The translations under genes and the position numbers were made by a program. Of a stretch of DNA of 64,000 nt, positions 8,329-17,388 are shown in pieces. Each line of letters begins with the position of its first letter. Positions within the stretch are counted from its first letter, which is position 1. This stretch comes from Paenilisteria rustica (lineage in GTDB: Bacteria > Bacillota > Bacilli > Lactobacillales > Listeriaceae): positions 1 to 64,000 of the forward strand of contig NZ_JABJVM010000018.1 in assembly GCF_013820765.1 (NCBI RefSeq), given 5' to 3'. The notes below the pieces were generated by a model. The model was given only the letters and a program-made list of their open reading frames with translations, was not told the origin of the DNA and did no database searches.

Positions 8329-8736
8329 TTACGACATAAATCCTTTAATCGCTTCAAAATCCCATCGTACCATCCGTGATGCAAACACAACATCCATGCG
8401 TTCCAAACTGCTCGCATCAAGCGGAAACCACTCGTACGCTTGGTGTTCACTCGAAAGCCTGACATCGCCATCTGGTTTTTCACACAAGTAAATCACGCCT
8501 GTAATTTGATATTCTGGTTGGAAAAATTCCCACGTATCGTAGAGGATAAATGGTTGCACTTGAAGCCCCGTTTCTTCTTGGACCTCACGGAATAATGTCT
8601 CACCTTTCGTTTCACCGAAGTTCATCCGACCACCAGGAAGCTCCCAGACGTCCCCCTCTACACCCGCTTTCTTCAAAACTAAAAATTGGCCGTTATGTAT
8701 AATGACTGCTTTTACTGCTGGAAAAATTGGTTTCAT
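8329..8736 (-). CDS. Nudix hydrolase
   Basis: A 135-residue Nudix protein. The box G-x5-E-x7-REVQEETG-L is complete at residues 35-57. It probably hydrolyses a nucleoside diphosphate derivative; the substrate is unknown. The start at 8736 has AAAGGAG nine bases upstream; the long N-terminal extension in this frame would run through the divergent promoter and is rejected. It is transcribed divergently from nnrD. Confidence 0.87.
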   Translation of the reverse strand: MKPIFPAVKAVIIHNGQFLVLKKAGVEGDVWELPGGRMNFGETKGETLFREVQEETGLQVQPFILYDTWEFFQPEYQITGVIYLCEKPDGDVRLSSEHQAYEWFPLDASSLERMDVVFASRMVRWDFEAIKGFMS

Positions 8737-8761
8737 TACTTTCACTCCTTTTGTAGCATAG

Positions 8762-8801
8762 ATTATACTAAATTGGACATTTTGGCAAGTAGGTTTATAA
8801 T
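8762..8801. promoter_or_regulatory. Overlapping divergent promoters of the Nudix gene and nnrD
   Basis: Plus strand: TTGGAC (8773-8778), 17 bases, TATAAT (8796-8801), reading into nnrD. Minus strand: TTGCCA (8783-8788), 15 bases, TATAAT (8762-8767), reading into the Nudix gene. The two overlap, so they probably compete for polymerase. Confidence 0.7.
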
Positions 8802-8845
8802 GAATACTATACATAATGCAAAAAATCGAGAAAGGGTGTTGCATA

Positions 8846-9688
8846 ATGAAAAAAATCACGCCGAAAGTGATCTGCGCTTGGATTAAGCAACGCGAAGATG
8901 AGTCGAATAAAGGGGATTATGGTCGTGTTTTACTAATCGGTGGTAATGAACGGCTTGGTGGTGCGATTATTATGGCTGCACAAGGCGCGATTTACAGTGG
9001 CGCCGGGCTTGTAACTGTCGCGACGCATCCGGTGAATCGTTCCGCGCTCCACGCAAGACTGCCCGAAGCGATGTGCCTTGATTTCAATGATATGGATTAC
9101 TTGATAGAGGTTTTGCCACAATTTGATACGATTTTGATTGGTCCTGGACTCGGTGTACACGAGACAGCGCAACAGCTTTTAGAGATGGTTTGCGAATATG
9201 CGCATGCCGAGCAGCGGGTTGTTATTGATGGCGACGGGATCACGTTATACGCATCGCAAAATTTCAAAAAACCGGATGCCACGCTCATTTTCACGCCTCA
9301 TCGTAAGGAATGGGAACGGTTGACGCATATGGAGACCGAGGATTTGGACGATATGAAGAATCAGGATTTTGCTACGGATTTGGATGCCATTGTCGTTTTG
9401 AAAGATCATCGTACGCGCGTTTATGTCGGTGAAGATATTTGGCAAAACATTTATGGCACACCAGCGATGGCGACTGGCGGCATGGGCGATACACTTGCTG
9501 GGATGATTGCTGGGTTGCTTGGACAATTAGAGAAACCGAAACATGCCGTCCTCACCGCTGTATTTTTGCATAGTTATATCGGTGAGACGTTGGCGAAAAA
9601 GAAATATGTTGTTTTGCCCACGGAAGTCGCCGAGCAAATTCCTTATTACTTGAAGAAATTCAGTGAAACAGATGATAATCCTTATTAA
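8846..9688 (+). CDS. nnrD: ADP-dependent NAD(P)H-hydrate dehydratase
   Basis: A 280-residue ribokinase-fold enzyme (YjeF C-terminal/YxkO family) that repairs hydrated NAD(P)H using ADP. Signatures: KGDYGRVLLIGGNERLGGA near the start, VIDGDGITLY in the middle, TPHRKEW, and the catalytic/ATP-binding GTPAMATGGMGDTLAGMIAGLLG. There is no NnrE epimerase domain, so this is the dehydratase-only form. The start at 8846 follows AAAGGGTG; an in-frame ATG at 8816 lies inside the leader. Confidence 0.93.
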   Translation: MKKITPKVICAWIKQREDESNKGDYGRVLLIGGNERLGGAIIMAAQGAIYSGAGLVTVATHPVNRSALHARLPEAMCLDFNDMDYLIEVLPQFDTILIGPGLGVHETAQQLLEMVCEYAHAEQRVVIDGDGITLYASQNFKKPDATLIFTPHRKEWERLTHMETEDLDDMKNQDFATDLDAIVVLKDHRTRVYVGEDIWQNIYGTPAMATGGMGDTLAGMIAGLLGQLEKPKHAVLTAVFLHSYIGETLAKKKYVVLPTEVAEQIPYYLKKFSETDDNPY

Positions 9689-9693
9689 ATTGT

Positions 9694-9729
9694 AAAGCCT
9701 ACACGTTTTTTGTTGCGCGTGTAGGCTTT
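9694..9729. terminator. Bidirectional terminator between nnrD and the DJ-1-like gene
   Basis: A perfect 12-bp stem (AAAGCCTACACG at 9694-9705, its complement at 9718-9729) with a T-run after it on the plus strand and an A-run before it. It can serve both convergent genes. Confidence 0.88.
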
Positions 9730-9733
9730 TTTG

Positions 9734-10324
9734 CTATTTTTTAAATCCCATAAGCGTTTTGACATGATTCGTATTCGCGCGCCCTGTCAGCTCTTCTAAC
9801 ACGAGAAAAGCGACGTCGAAACCTGTAGATGGATTGTGCGATGTGATGATATTCCCGTCTCGAATGATTGGGTCTGGCAGAACTTCGGCCCCAAATGCCT
9901 GTAACTGCGCTTGTCTGACGCTCCCTTCCCCATTGTATGTCGTCGCCTGCTTCCCTTGTAAAATCCCACTTTTACCGAGCGCCAATGCTGCCACACAAAT
10001 CGTCGCGATAAGTTTGTCCTGCGCATAAAAATAACGAATCACATCTAAAAATGCCACGCTATAAGCATCTTCGTAAAACCCCGCTTCGTAAAAACCGCCG
10101 GGAATGACAAGTACGTCAAATTCCGACAATGTCACCTGATCCAATGTATATTCTGGCAACACCGTGAAGTTCCACGTACAGCGCAGTTTTTCGCGCAACC
10201 CGACTGTCACGAGCTCCGTGCCACCTGCTCCTTCCATCTGATTCCATCCAAGTACATCGGTAAAAACGCTTGCTTCTACTGCCTCAAAACCATCTGCCAA
10301 TAACATCATAATTTTTTTAGCCAT
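9734..10324 (-). CDS. DJ-1/PfpI-family protein
   Basis: A 196-residue protein with the DJ-1/PfpI fold: MMLLADGFEAVEAS at the N-terminus (acidic residue of the active site), VLVIPGGFYEAG, and the nucleophile elbow ATICVAALALG containing the reactive cysteine. Members act as glyoxalases, deglycases, chaperones or peptidases; which applies here is unknown. It has a strong ribosome site (AAAGGAGG) and stands alone, converging on nnrD. Confidence 0.83.
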   Translation of the reverse strand: MAKKIMMLLADGFEAVEASVFTDVLGWNQMEGAGGTELVTVGLREKLRCTWNFTVLPEYTLDQVTLSEFDVLVIPGGFYEAGFYEDAYSVAFLDVIRYFYAQDKLIATICVAALALGKSGILQGKQATTYNGEGSVRQAQLQAFGAEVLPDPIIRDGNIITSHNPSTGFDVAFLVLEELTGRANTNHVKTLMGFKK

Positions 10325-10467
10325 TTCCGCGCCTCCTTTTTCTACTTTTATTTTAGCGAATAAACGAAGCGATTCACAGGTATTATATAAGTTGTTTTCT
10401 ATGCTATACTATTGAAAATAAGGATTATTCTGCTTAAGTATTTATTTAAATGAAACGAGGTATGAAA

Positions 10468-10893
10468 ATGGATCAAACAGATATGAAAATTTTAGCGATT
10501 TTGGAAAAGAATGCGCGGATATCAATGAAAGAATTGGCGGAATTAGTTATGTTGACACCTCCCGCGACGAAAGAACGCGTTTTAAAACTAGAGGAAAAGG
10601 GCGTTATTACCGGCTATACGGCTACGATTTCTTTAGATGCATTAGGACGAAGAATGACGGCTTTTATTTTGTTTGAAACGCACAATTGTAAAGCTTTTTA
10701 CGAGTTTTGCGTGCAACAACCTGACGTATTGGAATGCCACAGATTAGCCGGCCAATATAGCTACCTCGTCAAAATCAGTTCGCTTAGTATGGAGGCACTC
10801 GAATTATTCATTGATGAGGCGATCAAATACGGAAAATCATCGACACATCTCATTTTTTCTTCCACAGAAAAACCGATTTTCAGCGCGGAATAG
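10468..10893 (+). CDS. Lrp/AsnC-family transcriptional regulator
   Basis: A 141-residue protein with an N-terminal helix-turn-helix (MDQTDMKILAILEKNARISMKELAEL, TPPATKERVLKLEEKGVI) followed by a RAM ligand-binding domain. Members sense amino acids and control their metabolism or transport. The start at 10468 has ACGAGG upstream. Its last 14 bp overlap, tail to tail, the end of the permease gene on the other strand. Confidence 0.88.
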   Translation: MDQTDMKILAILEKNARISMKELAELVMLTPPATKERVLKLEEKGVITGYTATISLDALGRRMTAFILFETHNCKAFYEFCVQQPDVLECHRLAGQYSYLVKISSLSMEALELFIDEAIKYGKSSTHLIFSSTEKPIFSAE

Positions 10894-11806
10894 TTGCTTT
10901 TGGATCTCGTTTTAATTTTGTATATTGATATGTAAAAAAGCCCAATCCGATCCAAAGGCAGACGATAATCGTGTACCCGAGCCACATATCGGTTGGCTGG
11001 CCTTTCATAATATCCATTGTGGACGCGGACGTATTGTAAATATCGCCAATTGTCAGCAAAAGTAGATTTTTAAGATCAAAACCACCTAAGTTCGGAATGA
11101 GGAGCATGTAGATTACTAAAACAAGGATGCTGATTTTTTGCGATTTCGTCCATGTTGCCAAGAAGAAAAAGAAACTTGCGAATAGCGTGAAGACAAGGCA
11201 TTGATAGGCAGTTTGAATCGGCAGTTTGGCGAGGTCTGGCGCTGGCGTATTTACGTGGATACCAAGCATCGCGTTGGCTGCGAACTGAACAAGAATTGAT
11301 AGAATTGTGGTGAAAATGACAACTCCGATTCCAGTGATGCAAAGCGCGATTAGTTTCCCCAGAAAAGAACTGCCATAACTCCGATCGGCGCGCGCCGCTT
11401 TATTCGCGCCTAATGTTGTTAGAATACAGTAAAGCCCCCAGATAACCGGCAAGACAACCACAGCCAGAGAGGTGAAAAACTGGTTTGGCGCATTCCAAGG
11501 ATTTAAAGCTGCTTTTTGCGTCTTAGCCTCGTAATAAGCATATTTAATCGGATTATTGCTAGTTTCAACGCCATCCTCTTTCGTAATCACTTGATCCGTC
11601 GCGAGTGCTTGCTCTAGTGTATAACCGATGCTTTTATTCGCTTCTAGCATTTCCTTCAAGTCCTCATTCGGTGCCTTCCAAGCCTCATATTGATTAAGGC
11701 TGGACAGGCAACACGTCACTAAAATACCAAGGAGCAGCCAAAGAAGCCGTCTTGATTTCCGTTGATAGCTGAACTGTTCTGTGATTACATGACCTAAATT
11801 TTTCAT
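10880..11806 (-). CDS. ABC-2-type permease-like membrane protein, no ATPase partner nearby
   Basis: A 308-residue protein with one N-terminal hydrophobic helix (about 23-40), a roughly 80-residue extracytoplasmic segment, then five further helices. This matches ABC-2 family permeases, which export drugs, peptides or lipids with an ATPase. No ATPase gene is adjacent, so a partner must be elsewhere, or the protein works differently. The start follows AAAAAGGAG. The 3' end overlaps the Lrp gene by 14 bp, a convergent overlap that could create interference. Confidence 0.65.
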   Translation of the reverse strand: MKNLGHVITEQFSYQRKSRRLLWLLLGILVTCCLSSLNQYEAWKAPNEDLKEMLEANKSIGYTLEQALATDQVITKEDGVETSNNPIKYAYYEAKTQKAALNPWNAPNQFFTSLAVVVLPVIWGLYCILTTLGANKAARADRSYGSSFLGKLIALCITGIGVVIFTTILSILVQFAANAMLGIHVNTPAPDLAKLPIQTAYQCLVFTLFASFFFFLATWTKSQKISILVLVIYMLLIPNLGGFDLKNLLLLTIGDIYNTSASTMDIMKGQPTDMWLGYTIIVCLWIGLGFFTYQYTKLKRDPKATIPR

Positions 11807-11875
11807 ATGTATGCTCCTTTTTAAAATTTTCCATATTCTAAGTATAGCATCTCCGAATCGTTTTTAATAGCACAG

Positions 11876-11913
11876 AAAAAGCTTGCAAAGTCTAGATTCG
11901 ACCTGCAAGCTTT
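11876..11913 (-). terminator. Intrinsic terminator after the 65-residue membrane protein
   Basis: Ten-base arms AAAGCTTGCA (11878-11887) and TGCAAGCTTT (11904-11913); the U-run lies on the minus-strand side. Confidence 0.75.
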
Positions 11914-11918
11914 CTTTG

Positions 11919-12116
11919 TTATTCTTTCGTTCTTGGAAGTTTTAATCCAATCGTCATGCCAAATAATAAGGAACCTAGAATGGCGAATGGCATTGCAACC
12001 AACGTGTAGTTTAGGTATAGTGCACCCAGTCCTGCTAAGACGCAGATAATACCAAGCGTCAAAAATACGCGGGCCCGCCGTGCTTCTTTTGACCGCTTTC
12101 TTGTTCGTTTTTCCAT
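11919..12116 (-). CDS. Small two-helix membrane protein
   Basis: 65 residues: a basic N-terminus (EKRTRKRSKEARRAR), then two hydrophobic helices (about 17-34 and 39-57) and a short basic tail. I recognise no domain. It has a good ribosome site (AAAGGGAGG) and follows the flippase gene by 18 bases in the same direction, ending in a terminator, so it is the second gene of that operon. A role beside the flippase is possible but unproven. Confidence 0.7.
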   Translation of the reverse strand: MEKRTRKRSKEARRARVFLTLGIICVLAGLGALYLNYTLVAMPFAILGSLLFGMTIGLKLPRTKE

Positions 12117-12134
12117 GATGTGTTTGCCTCCCTT

Positions 12135-13757
12135 TTATGCTTTCATGCGTAGTTTCCGGCGAATTGTTGCGGCTCTTGGGCCAAATACTTTGTCGAAAAG
12201 GCGTAGTCGCAAGCTCAAATAGCCGTACACGAGCGCGCCAACCCCACCGCAAATGATGAGTAGAATCATCGAATTTAATTTCGTTTCTGGGTTAATAAAC
12301 ATTGTTAAACCTTGATATACCAGCAATACGGAGACCGCCATCGCTAAATTAAGGAGTAACATCAAGACGGTTCTTCTCAAAATAACGCTGAAATTGTAGT
12401 TCGCATATTTCCGAATGATAATCATCGCAAAAATAACGGATACGGTATAGCCAAGTCCTGTTGCTGCAACGGAACCGCGCGCTCCCATCCACATCATCAG
12501 TGGCATTTGGAAAACGGATTTCGTCAATAAACCGATCAGTAGGCTCAAAATCGTGAATCGCTGTTCATCAATTCCTTGCAAAATCGCCGCTGTTACGCTG
12601 AATAAGGATAGTAAAATCGCGACTGGCGCATAGAACGCCAAGATTTGAATGCCTGCAGGATCATGCTCATAAAACACGGTATAAAGCGGTTCTGCAAGCA
12701 AGGACATCCCGATACAAGCTGGTAACGTGATGAAAAGTAGTACTTGGAAAACATCGTTTAACTGTTTTTTCACATTTTCCTGTTCGCCACGTGCATACGC
12801 CGCCGTCACGAGAGGCACGATGGTCATCGAAAACGCAGTCGCTAAACTAACTGGAATGATGACTAATTTTTGCGCACTAAAGTTAACGATACCGAGTAAA
12901 TTCTCCGCTTCATGGCCACTGTAGCCAATCCATGTCAAAATTCGGCCAAACGTGAACTGGTCGATTTGTTGGTAAAGTGAGCTGGCAATGCCGACAACAA
13001 CGAATGGCACCGCGGTAATGAAAATATCTTTATACATCGACGGTAATGAGACCGTAACTTCGCCTTTACTGGTTCGTAACAGGGCATCGAGGCCTTTTTT
13101 GCGTTTGAAGAAGTACCAAAGTAGGCATGCTAGACTCGCCAATGCGCCGATGAAAGCTGCGAACGTGGCGATACTAATGGCGCTAACGATTGTGCCGTGT
13201 AAAATGTAAAGAACCGTTGCCGAGCCGACAAGTAGGAACGCAATACGGACAATTTGCTCGATAACTTGTGAAACCGCAGAAGGCCCCATCGATTGGTACC
13301 CTTGGAAGAAACCGCGAATCAGACTCATAACCGGGATAACGATAAGCGCAAAGCTGACCGCTCGGATAACCCCAGTCACGTCCTCCACCGTATAACCGCT
13401 TCCCTCAATCGATTGCAGCCCAGCGAGTACAGGCGCTAACGCATACATCGCGATAAAACTGACAACACCCGTTGCAAGCATTAGATACACGCCTGTTCGG
13501 AATAATCGACGCCCGATTTCATACTCGCCAATCGCGTTATATTTCGCGACATATTTCGCCACCGCCAATGGAACACCAGCCGTTGCGATTCCTAGAAAAA
13601 TTTGATACGGGACATACCCGAAATTATACAATGTCATCGGTCCGGCGCCACCCATAATCCAATAAAACGGAATGACGTAAAACAGACCTAAAAATTTAGA
13701 AATAAAAGTTCCCAACGTTAAAATGAAAGTTCCTCGAAGTAGTTTTGATGAAGACAT
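12135..13757 (-). CDS. MOP-superfamily flippase, YtgP/MurJ-type
   Basis: A 540-residue polytopic protein with about 14 membrane helices. It opens with SKLLRGTFILTLGTFISKFLGLFYVIPFYWIMG, the MVF/SpoVB-like pattern. In Bacillus the YtgP protein is a MurJ-type lipid II flippase, moving the peptidoglycan precursor outward. By similarity this is the likely role here, but polysaccharide export cannot be excluded. The next gene downstream encodes a small membrane protein in the same operon. Confidence 0.82.
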   Translation of the reverse strand: MSSSKLLRGTFILTLGTFISKFLGLFYVIPFYWIMGGAGPMTLYNFGYVPYQIFLGIATAGVPLAVAKYVAKYNAIGEYEIGRRLFRTGVYLMLATGVVSFIAMYALAPVLAGLQSIEGSGYTVEDVTGVIRAVSFALIVIPVMSLIRGFFQGYQSMGPSAVSQVIEQIVRIAFLLVGSATVLYILHGTIVSAISIATFAAFIGALASLACLLWYFFKRKKGLDALLRTSKGEVTVSLPSMYKDIFITAVPFVVVGIASSLYQQIDQFTFGRILTWIGYSGHEAENLLGIVNFSAQKLVIIPVSLATAFSMTIVPLVTAAYARGEQENVKKQLNDVFQVLLFITLPACIGMSLLAEPLYTVFYEHDPAGIQILAFYAPVAILLSLFSVTAAILQGIDEQRFTILSLLIGLLTKSVFQMPLMMWMGARGSVAATGLGYTVSVIFAMIIIRKYANYNFSVILRRTVLMLLLNLAMAVSVLLVYQGLTMFINPETKLNSMILLIICGGVGALVYGYLSLRLRLFDKVFGPRAATIRRKLRMKA

Positions 13758-14082
13758 AGACCTCGTCCTTTATTGTGAAGTGCTCTTTTTGAGCCGATTA
13801 ATGACACTCGCTTTTTCATGAAATAATGATTTGTTTAAAACTCAACTAAATTTTAGTTTACTCCTTCTTGCACAAGCTTGCAATGATTAGTTGAAAATAA
13901 ATAGAAAAAAAGCTACTTAATGATAAATTTCAAAAGCACCTATAAAATAGATACCTCGTTTTGAAGCATCTATTTTATAGGAAATCTTTTAGATTACAAC
14001 ATTATTCAACTAAATTTTCCAATCTTATAGTACTCTCACAAAAAGTAATGAAAGAAAACATTCTTCACTGATAGGCAAGCCA
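13758..14082. other. AT-rich intergenic stretch with one strong hairpin
   Basis: No ORF here can be supported. A perfect 14-bp inverted repeat (CCTATAAAATAGAT at 13939-13952, complement at 13968-13981) with a 15-base loop is present. It may end the ATPase transcript on the minus strand, though the U-run behind it is poor. The flippase promoter should lie at the left end of the stretch. Confidence 0.5.
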
Positions 14083-15342
14083 TCAAATATCTTCATCATA
14101 TTTATCTAAATCTTCCCATGGCCAATTTTTTGTTTTATGTTTCCGATAAAATAATAATTGCTTATCATTCAATATTATTAGCTTACGCGATTCATCATAG
14201 CTGAGGATAATATTACGCCCATCATCGTCAGCTTGTATTTCCTCAAGCTTGTTTAGCATGCTATCAAAATTAGGTCGAATTATTTTTGGATTTTTTTCAT
14301 TTAAAATTTTGAATAGATCATCCTTCGGATAGCCTTCAATTAAAATTTGATCCCCCATTGATAAAATATTTTCTATTGCTAATTTATACGAATCAGTCGA
14401 ATTTTTCCTTTTCCGAATACCTTCTGATACATTTTTGGCGAAATTTTGATATACAATTTCTAAATCCTCAGCCTGCCTTTGAGCTATACGAAGATAAACA
14501 CCAAAATCATCTATAACTACTTTACTTTTTTGTTTTCCATAGATTTCATATTCAAGTAAAATATTTTTAATTAAAGTCTGTAACAGGGCAACATTGCCGA
14601 AACTATCTTTGACAATTATTTTTTTTAGCTCATCCCCCACTTCAACATTTAGTAATTGTTCTCCTTTTTGGATAACCTTGCATAAATCTTCTTCACTCCA
14701 GTTTATCGATAAACTATTAACCCTGTGTAACAAATCATGATTTAAACTCACCAGTAAATCTCTTTGCGACCATACTCCTATGACTACAAAAAAACATCCA
14801 TAATCCCAAAAACTTTTTAAATCAAAAGCAAAATTTTTTCTTTCAGATGGAGCTAAGTAATGGAAATCCTCTAAGACTACCCTTCTATCTGAAGCAATTA
14901 TTAATTCTGCAATGTATTTTATATCTGTGAAATCTTTTCCAATAATTTTGTTTTCAACATTTTCTGTGTTAGTATAACCTGCTTCAACTCCCCCTTCTAC
15001 TTTAGCTATAAGTTTCACCCCAGCCGACCCGTTAGCCTTTATGGTCCCACTAAATTGAGCTGTTTTTGTGCGCTTTATTATTAATTCAATATCTAACTCT
15101 GACAATATCGCTGTGTATATATCTTGATAATCCCATCCTCGCCTGCATTGTACAATAAGTGATTCTTTAATTACTCTTCTTCTGAGCCAACTCTTACCGG
15201 ATTTTGAAGAACCATGAATACATATGTGGCTACGTTCTGTTAAAAGGTATTCAAATCTATCATCTAAATTATCTCTGTCAACATACGATTCGAGCACTTT
15301 ATCAGCAACTCCAAATACGTCATTAAGCATACGTTTACTCAT
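14083..15342 (-). CDS. Orphan AAA/STAND-like P-loop ATPase, AT-rich accessory gene
   Basis: A 419-residue protein. Walker A is GSSKSGKS at 44-51; the Walker B candidate RRVVLEDFHYL is at 153-163; a sensor-1-like strand FFVVIGVW is at 184-191, followed by a helical region. A Gly-rich insert (about 95-123) sits between the A and B motifs. The C-terminal third (about 260-419) is charged, with no known domain. The start at 15342 has AAAGGTG upstream; an upstream GTG is part of that site. Base composition is clearly AT-richer than the housekeeping genes around it. It borders a type VII toxin cassette. Possible roles include phage defence or plasmid-type functions; the sequence alone does not decide. 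Confidence 0.65.
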   Translation of the reverse strand: MSKRMLNDVFGVADKVLESYVDRDNLDDRFEYLLTERSHICIHGSSKSGKSWLRRRVIKESLIVQCRRGWDYQDIYTAILSELDIELIIKRTKTAQFSGTIKANGSAGVKLIAKVEGGVEAGYTNTENVENKIIGKDFTDIKYIAELIIASDRRVVLEDFHYLAPSERKNFAFDLKSFWDYGCFFVVIGVWSQRDLLVSLNHDLLHRVNSLSINWSEEDLCKVIQKGEQLLNVEVGDELKKIIVKDSFGNVALLQTLIKNILLEYEIYGKQKSKVVIDDFGVYLRIAQRQAEDLEIVYQNFAKNVSEGIRKRKNSTDSYKLAIENILSMGDQILIEGYPKDDLFKILNEKNPKIIRPNFDSMLNKLEEIQADDDGRNIILSYDESRKLIILNDKQLLFYRKHKTKNWPWEDLDKYDEDI

Positions 15343-15450
15343 ATATATCACCTTTCACAAACTCTATATTATTCTTGTTAATATTACTTTAATCCATTCC
15401 GTACCTCTTGAATCATAGGAATTATTTCCCCACTCCTCACAAATGATATA

Positions 15451-15897
15451 CTATTTTTCTAATTTCAATTCAGAAATAAATGTAGCAAACGAAGTTGTCA
15501 ACTTATATACATTCTCTTCATCACTTGATCCCTCTATTTCTTGCCCATTATCCCAAAAATATACTCCCTCTTGATCTCCCTCACATATCAAAACAAATAA
15601 TCCAGAGCCATACTCTGTTCCTATAATTAACGACGATTCCATCAATTCATCGCCATACTCTTTATGCCAGCTTTCTAAATCAAAATTATCATTTTCGTTA
15701 ATTCCCAATAATGCCCCTAAAACAATCTCTTCACCATTAGATGGAATTATCATGGACAAATAATTTTCTTCTGGCACCCCACCATTTTTATTCATCAAAA
15801 ATTGTTTATAGTCTTCTGGAAAATTAGCATTAACCTTTTGTTCTAATGCTTCAATTTCTTGTATTGAAAGTGAGCCAAAGCCTTTAATTCTATTCAT
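15451..15897 (-). CDS. SUKH (SMI1/KNR4) immunity protein
   Basis: A 148-residue protein of the SMI1_KNR4/SUKH-1 pattern: SIQEIEALEQKVNANFPEDYKQFLMNKNGG at the N-terminus, then GALLG, SLIIGTEYGSGLFVL and VYFWDNG. In polymorphic toxin systems SUKH proteins bind and neutralise the neighbouring toxin, most often a nuclease. It starts 15 bases after the LXG toxin stop, on the same strand, exactly where an immunity gene is expected. Role inferred from family and position. Confidence 0.88.
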   Translation of the reverse strand: MNRIKGFGSLSIQEIEALEQKVNANFPEDYKQFLMNKNGGVPEENYLSMIIPSNGEEIVLGALLGINENDNFDLESWHKEYGDELMESSLIIGTEYGSGLFVLICEGDQEGVYFWDNGQEIEGSSDEENVYKLTTSFATFISELKLEK

Positions 15898-15912
15898 TAT
15901 ATACGTTCTCCT

Positions 15913-17388
15913 TTATTTGTTTTTTAATGAGAAGCCACCTTTATGAGTGAATCTCGAATGTATCCTCGTCTCAACTTCTTGTAATGTTGTGCCATCTTCT
16001 TTATGATGCCATGTACTGTCTGGACTTTTGGCTCCATTTGGCGCAATTTTATCTGCCTCTCTGAAATCTTTTGGTCTGGTTATAAACTCTTTTAATTGAA
16101 CTTCTTGTTTCACAAAACCGTTCTCTTTAAAATCTGGGAAACCATTTCTATAGCTAATTGTGTTCCCTTCCCAATCTGTGTACTTCCACGTGTCGCCATC
16201 TATATCAAGTTTTCCGCCTTTATTCAGCCACTTATCTGGTACCGGTGAATTACTTGGTTTATTTTTAAGTAGTTCTTTTGGAAACTTATCTCCACTTTTA
16301 TAGGAAGCGCTTGTTTTCTGCTTAACATCCGGTGTATCTTTAAGAACTACCCTACTTGTTTCACCTTTGTAATTCTTTCCTTTTAACACCAAATTACTTT
16401 CTATTTTATTCAAACTACTTTTTGGGATTTTTACGCCTCTCCCCTTCATTGCAATACCGCCAAGTAATACAGCAGATATGATGGAGAAACTTTGTGCCTT
16501 CGTAATCTCTTCCCCTGTTAAATAATTATAACCTTCCATTGCCGCAAGCATATTTGCCGTATCAAAGTCTAAGTCCTCATCTCCAGCTTCACTCTTTATT
16601 GTACCATCTTTTAAGCCGTCATTGTAGGCAATACTCGCTTCTGCGGTTTCGCGATTCGTGATGCCATTTTTACTTAATATCCAATAACTACCTTCCAGCG
16701 TCTTCGTGTAGTCATCGAAATTATACGTTTTCTTCGGCTTCTTCTCTGGTACTAGATGATTCAGCCAACCTAATTGCATTTTGCTGGAATCGTAGGTGTG
16801 TGTCGTGCCATTGAACGCTTTTCCAGCTAGGATTTCATTCACACCGGTCTTGACTTGATACATCCGCGATAAAACATCGTGCATCACGTTCGTATGGCTA
16901 TGTTCAAAATCCAGATAGCGTTCTAAAATCTTGATTTCTTCTTTAATTTGAATCATTGACGTTTCCAGTCCCAGCTTCATGCCTATCTGTTGTCCGATGT
17001 TCAAGTTCCCCGTCATCGAATCCATCGCATGTGTGAAGTCATCCAACAAATTCTCTGATCGCCTGATTTCGGCGTACAACGCATCCAATTTATCCGAATC
17101 CAATCGGGAGTCAAACGCATCATCCACCTGCATTTCAAAGTCCTGCACATACTTCTTCAAAATCCTATCCGCTTCACTCAAACACTCGATGGTCGTGTCT
17201 ACGATGGGATAGTGCACCGTTTCATAATAGATTTTCGCACTATCGACAAATTCACCTTGGATCTCACCATCTGCCACTAATTTCGCAACGGCTTTTCGAT
17301 AATCCCGCAATGCATCCCGTAATCGTTTACTTTCTCTTAAAAACTGTTCCACAAAATAACGTACTTCCCCAATCTCAATCCGTGGCAT
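15913..17388 (-). CDS. LXG-domain type VII secretion toxin with C-terminal WHH nuclease motif
   Basis: 491 residues. The N-terminal 200 or so residues are a long helical LXG domain (PRIEIGEVRYFVEQFLRESK onward) used for delivery through the type VII (Esx) system. A linker with a short hydrophobic patch (SIISAVLLGGIAMKG) follows. The last 40 residues carry STWHHKEDGTTLQEV and a final HSRFTHKGG, the WHH member of the HNH/endonuclease VII superfamily, predicted to cut DNA. The start at 17388 uses AAGGAGG inside the preceding gene, which it overlaps by 14 bp. The 3' part is visibly AT-richer than the 5' part, as in toxins that swap their tips. No secretion machinery gene is in the window. Confidence 0.87.
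   Translation of the reverse strand: MPRIEIGEVRYFVEQFLRESKRLRDALRDYRKAVAKLVADGEIQGEFVDSAKIYYETVHYPIVDTTIECLSEADRILKKYVQDFEMQVDDAFDSRLDSDKLDALYAEIRRSENLLDDFTHAMDSMTGNLNIGQQIGMKLGLETSMIQIKEEIKILERYLDFEHSHTNVMHDVLSRMYQVKTGVNEILAGKAFNGTTHTYDSSKMQLGWLNHLVPEKKPKKTYNFDDYTKTLEGSYWILSKNGITNRETAEASIAYNDGLKDGTIKSEAGDEDLDFDTANMLAAMEGYNYLTGEEITKAQSFSIISAVLLGGIAMKGRGVKIPKSSLNKIESNLVLKGKNYKGETSRVVLKDTPDVKQKTSASYKSGDKFPKELLKNKPSNSPVPDKWLNKGGKLDIDGDTWKYTDWEGNTISYRNGFPDFKENGFVKQEVQLKEFITRPKDFREADKIAPNGAKSPDSTWHHKEDGTTLQEVETRIHSRFTHKGGFSLKNK

Noticed and set aside
11821-12252. 143-codon minus-strand ORF
   Set aside because: Runs through a terminator and overlaps the small membrane protein and the flippase in another frame; the 65-residue frame has the ribosome site and hydrophobic pattern.
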